Source: Terrimicrobiaceae bacterium
Lineage (GTDB): Bacteria > Verrucomicrobiota > Verrucomicrobiia > Chthoniobacterales > Terrimicrobiaceae
Reading direction: 5' to 3'
DNA: 64,000 nucleotides
NCBI GenBank assembly: GCA_018402345.1
Contig: JAGYIV010000008.1
Coordinates: 868,001 to 932,000 of the forward strand
The translations under genes and the position numbers were made by a program. How positions within the stretch are numbered: position 1 is the stretch's first letter; the number at the start of each line of letters is the position of its first letter. Below, one piece after another: positions 57,209-64,000 of the stretch. The notes under the pieces are model-generated. The model searched no databases. It was given only the letters and a program-made list of their open reading frames with translations, and was not told the origin of the DNA.

Positions 57209-58397
57209 CGTATCTCGTGCCCTCCATTTCAAACCGCACCTTGTTGCGACCGGCCAGTTTCGGCTGGCGCGATGTCCAATCGTAATCCTGCAGGCGGGGG
57301 TCGTTTTGCACTTTTTGGAAAAACTCGTAGGACTCCGACACATCCGCCGCCTCGCCGGCGACGAAAAGTTTTCCCTTGTTGAATTCGTATTCCGTCAACC
57401 GCACCCGGTCTCCGGGGATTTGTGAAGCCACCGCGGCAAGCTGGTCGATCGCGAACAGCGTGGGATCGACGGCTGGACGGGCATTTCTCCAAGCGTCCAT
57501 GCGCTCCCGGGCCTCAAGCGCCGCCGGCTCGATTTCCAGCACTTCGGTGCGCAAGCCGTGTGCACGGACGACGCCAACCAGTAAATCCAAAGCCATGCCG
57601 ACCAGAAACACCGCATAGACGATCCCCCCGATCAATGCGACCCGCAACGTCTTCCGGCGCACCGCCCGTTGTTCCATTCGCCGGGCGGCGGCGGGTGAGC
57701 GGGGGTTCCCGCCAATCTCCGGAATCACAGGCGGCGGCAATGTCTCCTCACTCTTCCAATCGATGCGCAGCGCCTCGCCAAGAAGCCTCCCCTCGTCGTC
57801 GGAAAATCCTCCATAAAGCACAGCCCGCGCCGGCATCGCCGCAAGCACCTCCTCCCAGCGCAACCTCGCCGCCGTTCGTGCAAGCGCTTCACAAAGAGCC
57901 TCTGACAGAAAGGCTTCGCCGGTGTAGGTGAAATGAACGCACTCCTTGCCGCTGTAAAACCCGACGCACACCTGCGAAAACTCACGCCAAACAGCAAGCC
58001 CGGCGTCCGCCGGATGGAACAACCGCGCCGAACACTCAAACCCGCGTGCGTGTTGCAAGGCATCGGACGTTGCATCGTCATCCACCACACCCATGGCGAG
58101 CACCAGTCGGCGCCCTCCGTTTTCCTGCACCGTGACATGGTTCAGGCGCGCATTCCGCGCCAACAGATGGCGCGCGGACATTTCCAGTTCCACGATGTCC
58201 TCGAGATCGCCCTCGACACCCGCCCAGAGCGGCACCGCAAGAATGTCCTTGGCTGGAATCCCAAGCAGGAGGTTTTTAAAGCGGGAAAGATTCCCAACAT
58301 CCGCCTCACGAGACACGCCGCCGTGCTGGTCCACTGTCCACAGCTCCCAGTCATCGGGACCGGGTCTCAGAATGGCATCGACAGGCGCGTTTTTCAT
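57189..58397 (-). CDS. gspL: Type II secretion protein GspL-like
   Basis: A 402-residue protein. The cytoplasmic part (residues 1-250) has an actin-like fold similar to GspL/PilM. A transmembrane helix follows (about residues 258-282, VALIGGIVYAVFLVGMALDLL), then a PilN-like periplasmic domain (DRVRLTEYEFNKGKLFVAGEA). GspL binds the GspE N-domain and GspM. The start at 58397 overlaps the gspK stop by 4 nt, and a later start is unlikely because the actin-like N-terminus needs it. The family is divergent, so the name rests on position and architecture. Confidence 0.75.
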   Translation of the reverse strand: MKNAPVDAILRPGPDDWELWTVDQHGGVSREADVGNLSRFKNLLLGIPAKDILAVPLWAGVEGDLEDIVELEMSARHLLARNARLNHVTVQENGGRRLVLAMGVVDDDATSDALQHARGFECSARLFHPADAGLAVWREFSQVCVGFYSGKECVHFTYTGEAFLSEALCEALARTAARLRWEEVLAAMPARAVLYGGFSDDEGRLLGEALRIDWKSEETLPPPVIPEIGGNPRSPAAARRMEQRAVRRKTLRVALIGGIVYAVFLVGMALDLLVGVVRAHGLRTEVLEIEPAALEARERMDAWRNARPAVDPTLFAIDQLAAVASQIPGDRVRLTEYEFNKGKLFVAGEAADVSESYEFFQKVQNDPRLQDYDWTSRQPKLAGRNKVRFEMEGTRYDAEAGE

Positions 58398-59308
58398 TGC
58401 TCTTGCCAGGAAAGTATCCTGCCTCCGCCGTCCTGTCGACCTATCACAACGATCCGGTGGGTGGCTCCGTTGCAAAACCCCGTGCTTTCAATGCGCCGAA
58501 TCCCCACGCCGCCGCTGGTTGAGAAAAAGCCACGCAAGGCTTGGCTTTGACGCGGATCCGCGGCCGTAAGAGCCTCGACCGCCTCGATCGACGGGAATTT
58601 TTGGTCATCCGCCGTGCGCTCGATGCGATCAGCGCCGGCACGGAACTCGATGATTGTCTCGACCTGCCTTGGAGTAAATCCAGCAAGATCGGCAAGCATC
58701 CAGTCGGGCGTGTCATGGATGTCGAGCGGGCCGGTGTGCCAGATGGTGAAGTAATCCTTCCAGCCTCCGCGAGTCATCAGAATCTCCCGCAGGTTCATCA
58801 CGGATTCCATCTCGCGCACATTGGACAACGGCCGATTCGTTGGATAGCCGGGCCTGCCCGCCGCCTCGTATTCCTCGCGCTCGGCTCCCTTGGCTGAGGG
58901 AAAATCATCGCCGTCGATCCAATCGACCAGCGCGTCGATTGCGGCCTCCGATGTGTCAAGATCGTGCCCCCAAGACTCGAAAAGCCGTTGGAACACCGCC
59001 CTGTTCGACTCTGCCACCCAGTGGTTCGGATTGATCCTCCCCGACTCGCCGGTGATCGTGACTTCGTAGCCCTCGCTGTCTGGGGACCCGCTTCTGAGCA
59101 ACGGACTGTCGGCCTGAATCGCCGGATTCAACCCCACAGCCACGCCGCTCAGCGCCATTTGGCGCGCAATAAATTTCCGCTGAGCCAGTGATTCTCCCTC
59201 CAGCCACCTGTTCACAAGCCCACCCCCAAGCACCACAAGGCCGGCAAGGAACATGATGCACCAGAGAACCAACGGCAGCGCAGCGGCGGATTGGTTAGTT
59301 GCTTTCAT
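58394..59308 (-). CDS. gspK: Type II secretion minor pseudopilin GspK
   Basis: A 304-residue minor pseudopilin. The hydrophobic N-terminus (AALPLVLWCIMFLAGLVVLGG) is followed by FIARQMALSGVAVGL and ESGRINPNHW. The large alpha-helical domain unique to GspK follows, with DALVDWIDGDD and the helix-hairpin-helix motif LADLAGFTPRQVETIIEFRAGAD. The prepilin cleavage motif is not canonical: no G(F/Y)TLxE is present and the Glu at +5 is absent, which is normal for GspK as tip protein. It overlaps gspJ by 14 nt. Confidence 0.88.
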   Translation of the reverse strand: MKATNQSAAALPLVLWCIMFLAGLVVLGGGLVNRWLEGESLAQRKFIARQMALSGVAVGLNPAIQADSPLLRSGSPDSEGYEVTITGESGRINPNHWVAESNRAVFQRLFESWGHDLDTSEAAIDALVDWIDGDDFPSAKGAEREEYEAAGRPGYPTNRPLSNVREMESVMNLREILMTRGGWKDYFTIWHTGPLDIHDTPDWMLADLAGFTPRQVETIIEFRAGADRIERTADDQKFPSIEAVEALTAADPRQSQALRGFFSTSGGVGIRRIESTGFCNGATHRIVVIGRQDGGGRILSWQEQ

Positions 59309-60038
59309 TCGCTGGCGGGGCCTCCTTTTTCGCTTTGTCACCACCTTGAGGCGTCTCATCCGACGGATCGCCTTCGCCATTCCCCTCATTCTTCTTCGCT
59401 GGTGCGGCATTCGGAGGAGCCTCGACTTGCGGCACCCAAAATTGCGCATCGACTGGCCTGCCGGGCGTTCCCGTGTAGTCGAAAGTCACCCGAACCATGC
59501 GAGGTCGACCTGATCCGCTCGGCCACTCCTCAAGCCAATCGCCCTCGTCGCGTTTGAATTTCCACACGACATTCTCCACACCGGCAAAGAGCGGAATCCA
59601 CCGCTCGCCGGAGGTGTCGATTCTGGTGGGAAATGACGCCTCGCGCCCCTGGCGGAGCAACAGCGCGAATTCACGAGTGCCATCCGAGAGCGGCTTCGCC
59701 GCAAGAGCCAGCGCCCCGGTGCCCAAGCTCGACACGCCGAACGCCCCCGGCGCCCGCTCGAAGACAATCTCCGGCACAGGTGCGCCACCCAGCGCCTCCT
59801 CCATCTGTAAATACACCAAGGCATCCGGCGGCAGGTTCACAAACGTCCCGCGCAGGACCCTCAAAAACGCATCCAGCCTGGCACAGGCCTGATACTCGCC
59901 TTTCACCGCCTTGCTCGTCTCGAGCGCCGCTGTGGAGAGCGAATACACCGCCCCGCCGAGCAGACCGAGGATCATCATGGCCATGACCACCTCGAAGAGG
60001 GTGAATCCGCGGCAAGACTGTGGCCGATGGCTTCTCAC
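59295..60038 (-). CDS. gspJ: Type II secretion minor pseudopilin GspJ
   Basis: A 247-residue minor pseudopilin. A GTG start at 60038 overlaps the gspI stop (GTGA) and gives an 11-residue leader before the cleavage site RG/FTLFEVVMAMMILGLLGG. The globular domain is beta-rich (FALLLRQGREASFPTRID, VENVVWKFKRDEGDW). The C-terminus has a long charged tail (KKNEGNGEGDPSDETPQGGD) that is longer than in model GspJ. It assembles with GspI and GspK at the pseudopilus tip. Confidence 0.87.
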   Translation of the reverse strand: MRSHRPQSCRGFTLFEVVMAMMILGLLGGAVYSLSTAALETSKAVKGEYQACARLDAFLRVLRGTFVNLPPDALVYLQMEEALGGAPVPEIVFERAPGAFGVSSLGTGALALAAKPLSDGTREFALLLRQGREASFPTRIDTSGERWIPLFAGVENVVWKFKRDEGDWLEEWPSGSGRPRMVRVTFDYTGTPGRPVDAQFWVPQVEAPPNAAPAKKNEGNGEGDPSDETPQGGDKAKKEAPPANESN

Positions 60039-60403
60039 GGCCTGAACACAAGCACCTCGGCCTCCTCCGTCGAATCCTCCCACTGCGCCTCGATCCTCAA
60101 CTTCCACATGCCGGGAATGGTCGCCCCGTTGGTGTCGGTCAACTCCGCGGGTTCGATTGTCTCGACCACACGGATTCCGCCGTTCGAGGCGGGATCGATC
60201 TCCCGCGTGCCTTCCTTCGGAGGATTCGCATAGGATACCGCAAGCTGGGATTCGATGACATGCCTCGCCGCCATGCGCTGGCGCGCGGCAAGCGCGCTGT
60301 CGACCACCGCCTGCAACGCCATCGCAAGCCCCGTGGCGGCAATCGCAAACACACCGAGCGCGATCAGCACCTCGAACAACGTAAATCCCCGCCTACCCCT
60401 CAT
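60035..60403 (-). CDS. gspI: Type II secretion minor pseudopilin GspI
   Basis: A 122-residue pseudopilin with a 6-residue leader and cleavage motif MRGRRG/FTLFEVLIALGVFAIA. RMAARHVIESQLAVSY is characteristic of GspI, and the domain ends WKLRIEAQWEDSTEEAEVL. Length and the very short leader match the family. It overlaps gspH by 11 nt. Confidence 0.9.
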   Translation of the reverse strand: MRGRRGFTLFEVLIALGVFAIAATGLAMALQAVVDSALAARQRMAARHVIESQLAVSYANPPKEGTREIDPASNGGIRVVETIEPAELTDTNGATIPGMWKLRIEAQWEDSTEEAEVLVFRP

Positions 60404-60863
60404 CGGACAACACCTCCGCGCTCAACGGATCGAACCCGAGCAGCATCGATTCCTCGCCGTCGGTGATCATGATCTCGAGCGGTTCGCAAATCCCCGCCCC
60501 GTTGAATTCCCAAAACTCCGCCTCGCCGGGCTTGCGGAAGGCCGTTTCGCCGAACCTCCGCACCTGCAATTCCCACCCCTCGGGCAACGCCACGCTTCCG
60601 TCCACACCCCGCAATCCCTCGCCGGTGACACTGATTCGCCGCGCCTCGCCGTCCGCCACCGCCTCTCGGTGCGTGGCCGTCGCGACGCTCTGGATTTCCG
60701 CCACAATCGTCTCGACCGGCGATTCGGACAGGAACCCTGTGATCATTGGCGTAGTCACCCCGAGCGCGATCGCGATGATTCCAAGCGTCAATAATATCTC
60801 GAACAGCGTGTAGCCCGCCGGGTTTTTGACACCCAACCCGCGCGCCTTATTCCATGCCGACAT
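60393..60863 (-). CDS. gspH: Type II secretion pseudopilin GspH
   Basis: A 156-residue minor pseudopilin. Cleavage motif NPAG/YTLFEILLTLGIIAIALGV; the domain contains VAEIQSVATATHREAVADGE, similar to the GspH region after the long helix, and LPEGWELQVRRFGE. The ATG at 60863 overlaps the gspG stop by 17 nt. GspH and GspG relatives can be hard to separate; the order in the operon supports H. Confidence 0.85.
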   Translation of the reverse strand: MSAWNKARGLGVKNPAGYTLFEILLTLGIIAIALGVTTPMITGFLSESPVETIVAEIQSVATATHREAVADGEARRISVTGEGLRGVDGSVALPEGWELQVRRFGETAFRKPGEAEFWEFNGAGICEPLEIMITDGEESMLLGFDPLSAEVLSDEG

Positions 60864-61287
60864 CGTCATCGCTCTCCTTGCCGTCGGCACCGAGCGAATA
60901 GATGTCGAACGCCTGGCCGTTTTTTCCGGGATTGCGATACACGTATTCGTTGCCCCAAGGATCCAATGGCACGGATTTCATGAGTTGCTTCCAGCGGCGC
61001 GGACGCGGCTCGGTGGAGGGTTTTTCCACAAGCGCCTTGAGCCCCTGCTCGGTCGTGGGCATGCGGTAGTTTAGCATCTCGTAGGTCCGCAACTGCATCG
61101 AGATGGCCTCGACATCCGAGTCCACGCGCTGTTCCTTCGCCACGTCGATGTTTCCAACAAGCATGTAAATGGCCGAGCCCACCAGCACGGCGATGATGCC
61201 CAGCACGAGCATGATCTCGAACAGGGTGTAACCGGCGTTACGGTTGCGGAGAAGTCGGCGGGAGGAGGGCTGGCGGTTCGATTTCAT
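60847..61287 (-). CDS. gspG: Type II secretion major pseudopilin GspG
   Basis: The major pseudopilin, 146 residues. Cleavage motif RNAG/YTLFEIMLVLGIIAVLVG follows a 19-residue basic leader. The C-terminal GspG calcium-site region is clear: RMPTTEQGLKALVEKP, LDPWGNEYVYRNPG and DIYSLGADGKESDDDVG. It is the first gene of the secretion operon; the 108-bp gap from yqeY upstream should hold the promoter, though none stands out. No prepilin peptidase gene is in the window. Confidence 0.95.
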   Translation of the reverse strand: MKSNRQPSSRRLLRNRNAGYTLFEIMLVLGIIAVLVGSAIYMLVGNIDVAKEQRVDSDVEAISMQLRTYEMLNYRMPTTEQGLKALVEKPSTEPRPRRWKQLMKSVPLDPWGNEYVYRNPGKNGQAFDIYSLGADGKESDDDVGME

Positions 61288-61395
61288 AAAACTGGAAAGG
61301 GGGTTAAAGAAAGCGTTGATCCTCTCGCGATCAACCATTTTTCCAATTGTGACAAAAGCGACACATGAATGTCTTCGGATCGAACGCCCCACGAC

Positions 61396-61851
61396 TCAGG
61401 CGGGCAGGTGCTTTTGGACCTCCGCGCTGAGCGTGCGGCCGTCGACGCGGCCGGCGGATTTTTCGGAGAGGATTTTCATGACGGCGCCCATTTGCTTGCG
61501 GTTGGTGGCACCAGCCTCGGCGATGGCAGCCTGGACCATGGCGGCTACCTCGTCTTCCGAGAGGGCTTGTGGTAGGTAGGCTTGCAGGACTTCCAGTTCC
61601 GATTTCTCGGCGGCGGCCATCTCGGGGCGGCCGCCTTTCTCGAACGCCTCGATCGAGTCCTGCCGTTTCTTCACCTCCTTGCGCACGATCGCCATGGCAT
61701 CGGCGTCATCAAGCGCGCCTCCAGCCCCGTGTTTCTCGATCGCAGCGTTCATGAGGGCTGTCTTCAGCATGCGGAGCACACCAAGCCGCGCGCTCTCGCG
61801 GGCGAGCATGGCAGCCTTGATGTCTTGGTCGATTATGGATTGGAAGGTCAT
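61396..61851 (-). CDS. yqeY: GatB/YqeY domain protein
   Basis: A 151-residue helical protein. The N-terminus MTFQSIIDQDIKAAMLARES and the region AIVRKEVKKRQDSIEAFEKGGRPEMAAAEKSE, followed by LQAYLPQALSEDEV, define YqeY. The C-terminal half resembles the tRNA-binding tail domain of GatB. Its exact role is not settled. The C-terminus GRVDGRTLSAEVQKHL is typical. Start at 61851 by family N-terminus. Confidence 0.93.
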   Translation of the reverse strand: MTFQSIIDQDIKAAMLARESARLGVLRMLKTALMNAAIEKHGAGGALDDADAMAIVRKEVKKRQDSIEAFEKGGRPEMAAAEKSELEVLQAYLPQALSEDEVAAMVQAAIAEAGATNRKQMGAVMKILSEKSAGRVDGRTLSAEVQKHLPA

Positions 61852-61867
61852 GGGAAAAATGGCGGAC

Positions 61868-62341
61868 CTACTCGCGGCGGAGTTGTTTTTGCCTCGCGTA
61901 GGAGTTGTCGATGATGTCGTAGATGCGCTGCGCGGGCACGACGCGGTTGCCGATGTAATCGAGGTTGCCGTCCTCGCCGAGGATCGCGATAGCAAATCCG
62001 CTGGGCGTGTCAAAGGCTGAGGCGACCGTCGGACCGTCGGACACGGTGAGGAAGGGGATGTTCGAGGGGATCACTCCCTGTTCGCCGGAGAACGCGGCGA
62101 TGCAGACCACTCCCTGTGCGGCGAAGCGCTCGTAGATTTTTTGCAATTGCCCGACCTGCGCACGGAAGGCCCGTTGGCGGGGGCTGTCGGCGATCAACAC
62201 GACCACCGGCTTCCCTCGCAACGCAGCGAGGGGCTTTTTCGCCCCCTTGGAGTCGATCCAGGCCAGATCGGGCGCGGGGCGGACCACCTCGGCAAGCGCC
62301 GGTTGCGCCACTAGCAGCAGGGCAAGGAGGAGAACTCTCAT
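61868..62341 (-). CDS. Secreted thioredoxin-fold protein without catalytic cysteines
   Basis: A 157-residue protein with a signal peptide ([17 protein letters not shown]). The body looks like a peroxiredoxin or thioredoxin-like fold: LAWIDSKGAKKPLAALRGKPVVVLIAD, IPFLTVSDGPTVASAF and FAIAILGEDGNLDYIGNRVV. The position where a redoxin would have its CxxC or peroxidatic Cys reads DSPRQRAFR, so it is probably not a classical thiol enzyme. It lies between frr and yqeY, overlapping frr by 4 nt. Confidence 0.6.
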   Translation of the reverse strand: MRVLLLALLLVAQPALAEVVRPAPDLAWIDSKGAKKPLAALRGKPVVVLIADSPRQRAFRAQVGQLQKIYERFAAQGVVCIAAFSGEQGVIPSNIPFLTVSDGPTVASAFDTPSGFAIAILGEDGNLDYIGNRVVPAQRIYDIIDNSYARQKQLRRE

Positions 62342-62898
62342 ATTTTCATGAGCTCGGCTTCCTTGGCCGCTGAAATCCTGTCGATGTCGCCCACGAATCG
62401 GTCGGTGAGCTTCTGCACGTCGGCTTCGGTGTCACGCAGTTCGTCCTCGGACATTTTCCCGTCCTTCTGCAGTTTCTTGGCGGTATCGATGGCCGTGCGG
62501 CGGCAGGCGCGCACCCGCACCCTGGCATCTTCACCGAGGCCCTTGACTGTTTTCACCAGATCGCGGCGACGCTCCTCGGACAACTCGGGGATCGGCAGGC
62601 GGATCAATTTGCCGTCCACCGAGGGATTGATGCCGAGGCGCGATTCGTTGATCCCGCGCTCGATGTCGCGAACGGTCGAGACGTCGAACGGCTGGATCAC
62701 CAGCAGGCGCGGCTCCGGCGCGGTGATCAAGGCGAGTTGCTTGAGTTTCATCGAGGAGCCGTAGGCCTCGACGTCGATATTCTCCACAAGAGCCGGCGAG
62801 GCTTTGCCGGTGCGGATTGCATTGAATTCGTGGGCCATGAATTGCACGGCCTTGTCCATGCCCTCCTCGGCCTCGAACAGTAGTTCTTCGATACTCAT
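62338..62898 (-). CDS. frr: Ribosome recycling factor
   Basis: Works with EF-G to split post-termination ribosomes. At 186 residues it has the normal length. Hallmarks are [63 protein letters not shown] and [21 protein letters not shown]. It overlaps pyrH upstream by 4 nt, the classic pyrH-frr pair. Confidence 0.98.
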   Translation of the reverse strand: MSIEELLFEAEEGMDKAVQFMAHEFNAIRTGKASPALVENIDVEAYGSSMKLKQLALITAPEPRLLVIQPFDVSTVRDIERGINESRLGINPSVDGKLIRLPIPELSEERRRDLVKTVKGLGEDARVRVRACRRTAIDTAKKLQKDGKMSEDELRDTEADVQKLTDRFVGDIDRISAAKEAELMKI

Positions 62899-63632
62899 GA
62901 GTCGGATTTATCTGAAACGAGTGTGCCCACGGATGCTCCCTCGATGGCAAGGCGAATGTTGTCCCCCTTGTTCATGTCAAAGACGATAATCGGCATTTTG
63001 TTGTCCATGCAGAGGCTGAAGGCGGTGGAGTCCATGACCTGCAACCTCCGCGAGAGCGCCTCGCTGTAGGTGATGTGTGAAAATCGCGTCGCGTCCGGGT
63101 TTTTCACGGGATCCGCATCGTAAATGCCGTCGACTTTCGTGGCTTTGAGGATCACCTCGGCTCCGATCTCGGCGGCGCGGAGGGCGGCGGTCGTGTCGGT
63201 GGAGAAAAACGGATTGCCGGTGCCCGCCACGAAGATCACCACGCGGCCCAACTCGAGGTGGCGCGTGGCGCGGCGCACGATGAACGGCTCGGCGAGATTC
63301 TGCATCTCGATGGCCGTTTGCACCCTCACCTCGATCCCGAGATCCTCGATCGCCGCCATGAGTGCGAGTCCGTTGATCACCGTGGCGAGCATGCCCATGT
63401 AGTCGGCGGTGGTGCGGTTCATGCCACGATGGCTCGCCGTGAGGCCGCGCCAGATGTTGCCGCCGCCGATGACGATGGCCAGCTCGACGCCGAGTTGGCG
63501 GGCGTCGGCGACTTGACGGGCAATTTTTTGGACGACTTCGGGGCTGATGCTTTCCTTGTTGCCCGGCTCGCGGAGGACTTCACCGCTGAGCTTCAGGACA
63601 ACCCGTTTGTAGCGGAGGTGGGATGGTTGGGA
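62895..63632 (-). CDS. pyrH: Uridylate kinase
   Basis: UMP kinase of the amino-acid kinase fold, converting UMP to UDP with ATP. The start [21 protein letters not shown] at 63632 is preferred to 63653. Family motifs: [53 protein letters not shown] and [19 protein letters not shown]. Bacterial UMP kinases are GTP-activated hexamers. It precedes frr on the same strand, with fmt ending 27 nt upstream. Confidence 0.97.
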   Translation of the reverse strand, partial: SQPSHLRYKRVVLKLSGEVLREPGNKESISPEVVQKIARQVADARQLGVELAIVIGGGNIWRGLTASHRGMNRTTADYMGMLATVINGLALMAAIEDLGIEVRVQTAIEMQNLAEPFIVRRATRHLELGRVVIFVAGTGNPFFSTDTTAALRAAEIGAEVILKATKVDGIYDADPVKNPDATRFSHITYSEALSRRLQVMDSTAFSLCMDNKMPIIVFDMNKGDNIRLAIEGASVGTLVSDKSDS

Positions 63633-63659
63633 CATGCTGGATGGCCCGATCAAACCGGA

Positions 63660-64000
63660 TCACTCCCCTGGAGAAAAGGACAAATCCACAACCTGCCCGC
63701 GCTCGACGGGAAAGCCGCGCAAAAATCCCGCCGCATCCATGCGCTTGCGCCCTTCGAGCTGCACCGTCTTCAGCGACAAAGCCCCCCTGCCGGCGGCGAT
63801 CACAAATCCCGCCGCATCGGCTTGCAGAATGGTTCCCAGAGCGCCCTGCGCGTCCACGGCTGCGGCCTCATGGATTTTCAACACACGCCCGCCCAATACG
63901 GCAAACGCGCCGGGCCATGGCGCCATGGCACGCACCCGCAACGCGAGCGCCGGGGCGGGTTCGCGCCAGTCGAGAAACCCGTCGGTCTTGCGCAATTTCG
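63660..64000 (-). CDS. fmt: Methionyl-tRNA formyltransferase, C-terminal fragment cut by the window edge
   Basis: About 113 residues of the C-terminal OB-like domain of Fmt, which formylates initiator Met-tRNA. Signature elements are KTDGFLDWREPAPALALRVRA, PWPGAFAVLGGRVLKI, GALGTILQADAAGFVI and VQLEGRKRMDAAGFLRGF. The catalytic formyl-THF domain lies beyond the window. The gene is partial because of the window end, not broken. Confidence 0.9.
   Translation of the reverse strand, partial: KLRKTDGFLDWREPAPALALRVRAMAPWPGAFAVLGGRVLKIHEAAAVDAQGALGTILQADAAGFVIAAGRGALSLKTVQLEGRKRMDAAGFLRGFPVERGQVVDLSFSPGE

Overview
The window is a GC-rich bacterial chromosome segment, almost certainly from a Gram-negative diderm and most likely from the phylum Verrucomicrobiota. 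The strongest lineage clue is the block at 22.9-32.3 kb. Its gene order and protein architectures resemble the Amuc_1102-Amuc_1098 type IV pilus-like locus of Akkermansia. Outer-membrane genes (pal, lptD, two kinds of secretin) confirm a diderm envelope. No rRNA, tRNA, CRISPR array or transposase gene was recognised.

Layout. 0-6.2 kb (minus strand): cardiolipin synthase, a membrane sensor without a kinase domain, a hybrid histidine kinase, and an in-frame fusion of a low-molecular-weight phosphatase to serine hydroxymethyltransferase. 6.3-17.5 kb: a D,D-carboxypeptidase-like lipoprotein; uvrA coupled to a TPR protein; pal; a DksA-like gene with a histone-H1-like tail followed by rpmG and rpsR; glgX; rpmB. 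17.7-22.8 kb (plus strand): yicC-gmk-coaC, a lysine/alanine-rich H1-like gene with promoter and terminator, ilvH-ilvC, and UDP-glucuronate decarboxylase. 22.9-32.3 kb: the pilus-like operon, with a secreted protein, a PilM/PilN fusion, a PilO-like (Amuc_1100-like) protein, an Amuc_1099-like protein with a calcium-loop-like motif, and two tandem secretins; the last five genes are joined by 4-nt overlaps. 32.3-39.8 kb: alpha/beta hydrolase, small secreted protein, deoxyhypusine-synthase-like gene, metF, a CIA30-domain protein and secA. 39.8-47 kb is a looser accessory stretch. It holds two perfect parS-like palindromes, a 111-bp inverted repeat pair around a decayed methyltransferase, trmL, a broken chrA, a pentapeptide-repeat protein, a xerC/D recombinase, a DUF4160-DUF2442 pair and a secreted HSP20-like protein. 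47-61.3 kb (minus strand): UDP-glucose dehydrogenase, lptD and a nearly complete type II secretion operon, gspG-H-I-J-K-L-M-X-D-E-F. 61.4-64 kb: yqeY, a redoxin-fold protein, frr, pyrH and the end of fmt.

How they fit together. The two secretin machines (pilus-like and T2SS), LptD, Pal, SecA and the carboxypeptidase make this an envelope-biogenesis-rich region. Ugd and Uxs together would convert UDP-glucose to UDP-xylose for surface polysaccharide. YicC, Gmk, CoaC, Frr, PyrH, Fmt and the ribosomal proteins are housekeeping. The parS-like sites suggest, but do not prove, that the window lies in the origin-proximal part of the chromosome.

Sequence quality. At least a dozen single-base indels, several in homopolymers, interrupt genes including gmk, secA, a xer recombinase, gspF, gspM, a TPR gene and the H1-like gene. 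Since gmk and secA are normally essential, most of these are probably assembly or sequencing errors. I annotate such genes across the break and give the position. The methyltransferase and chrA carry several breaks each and may be true pseudogenes.
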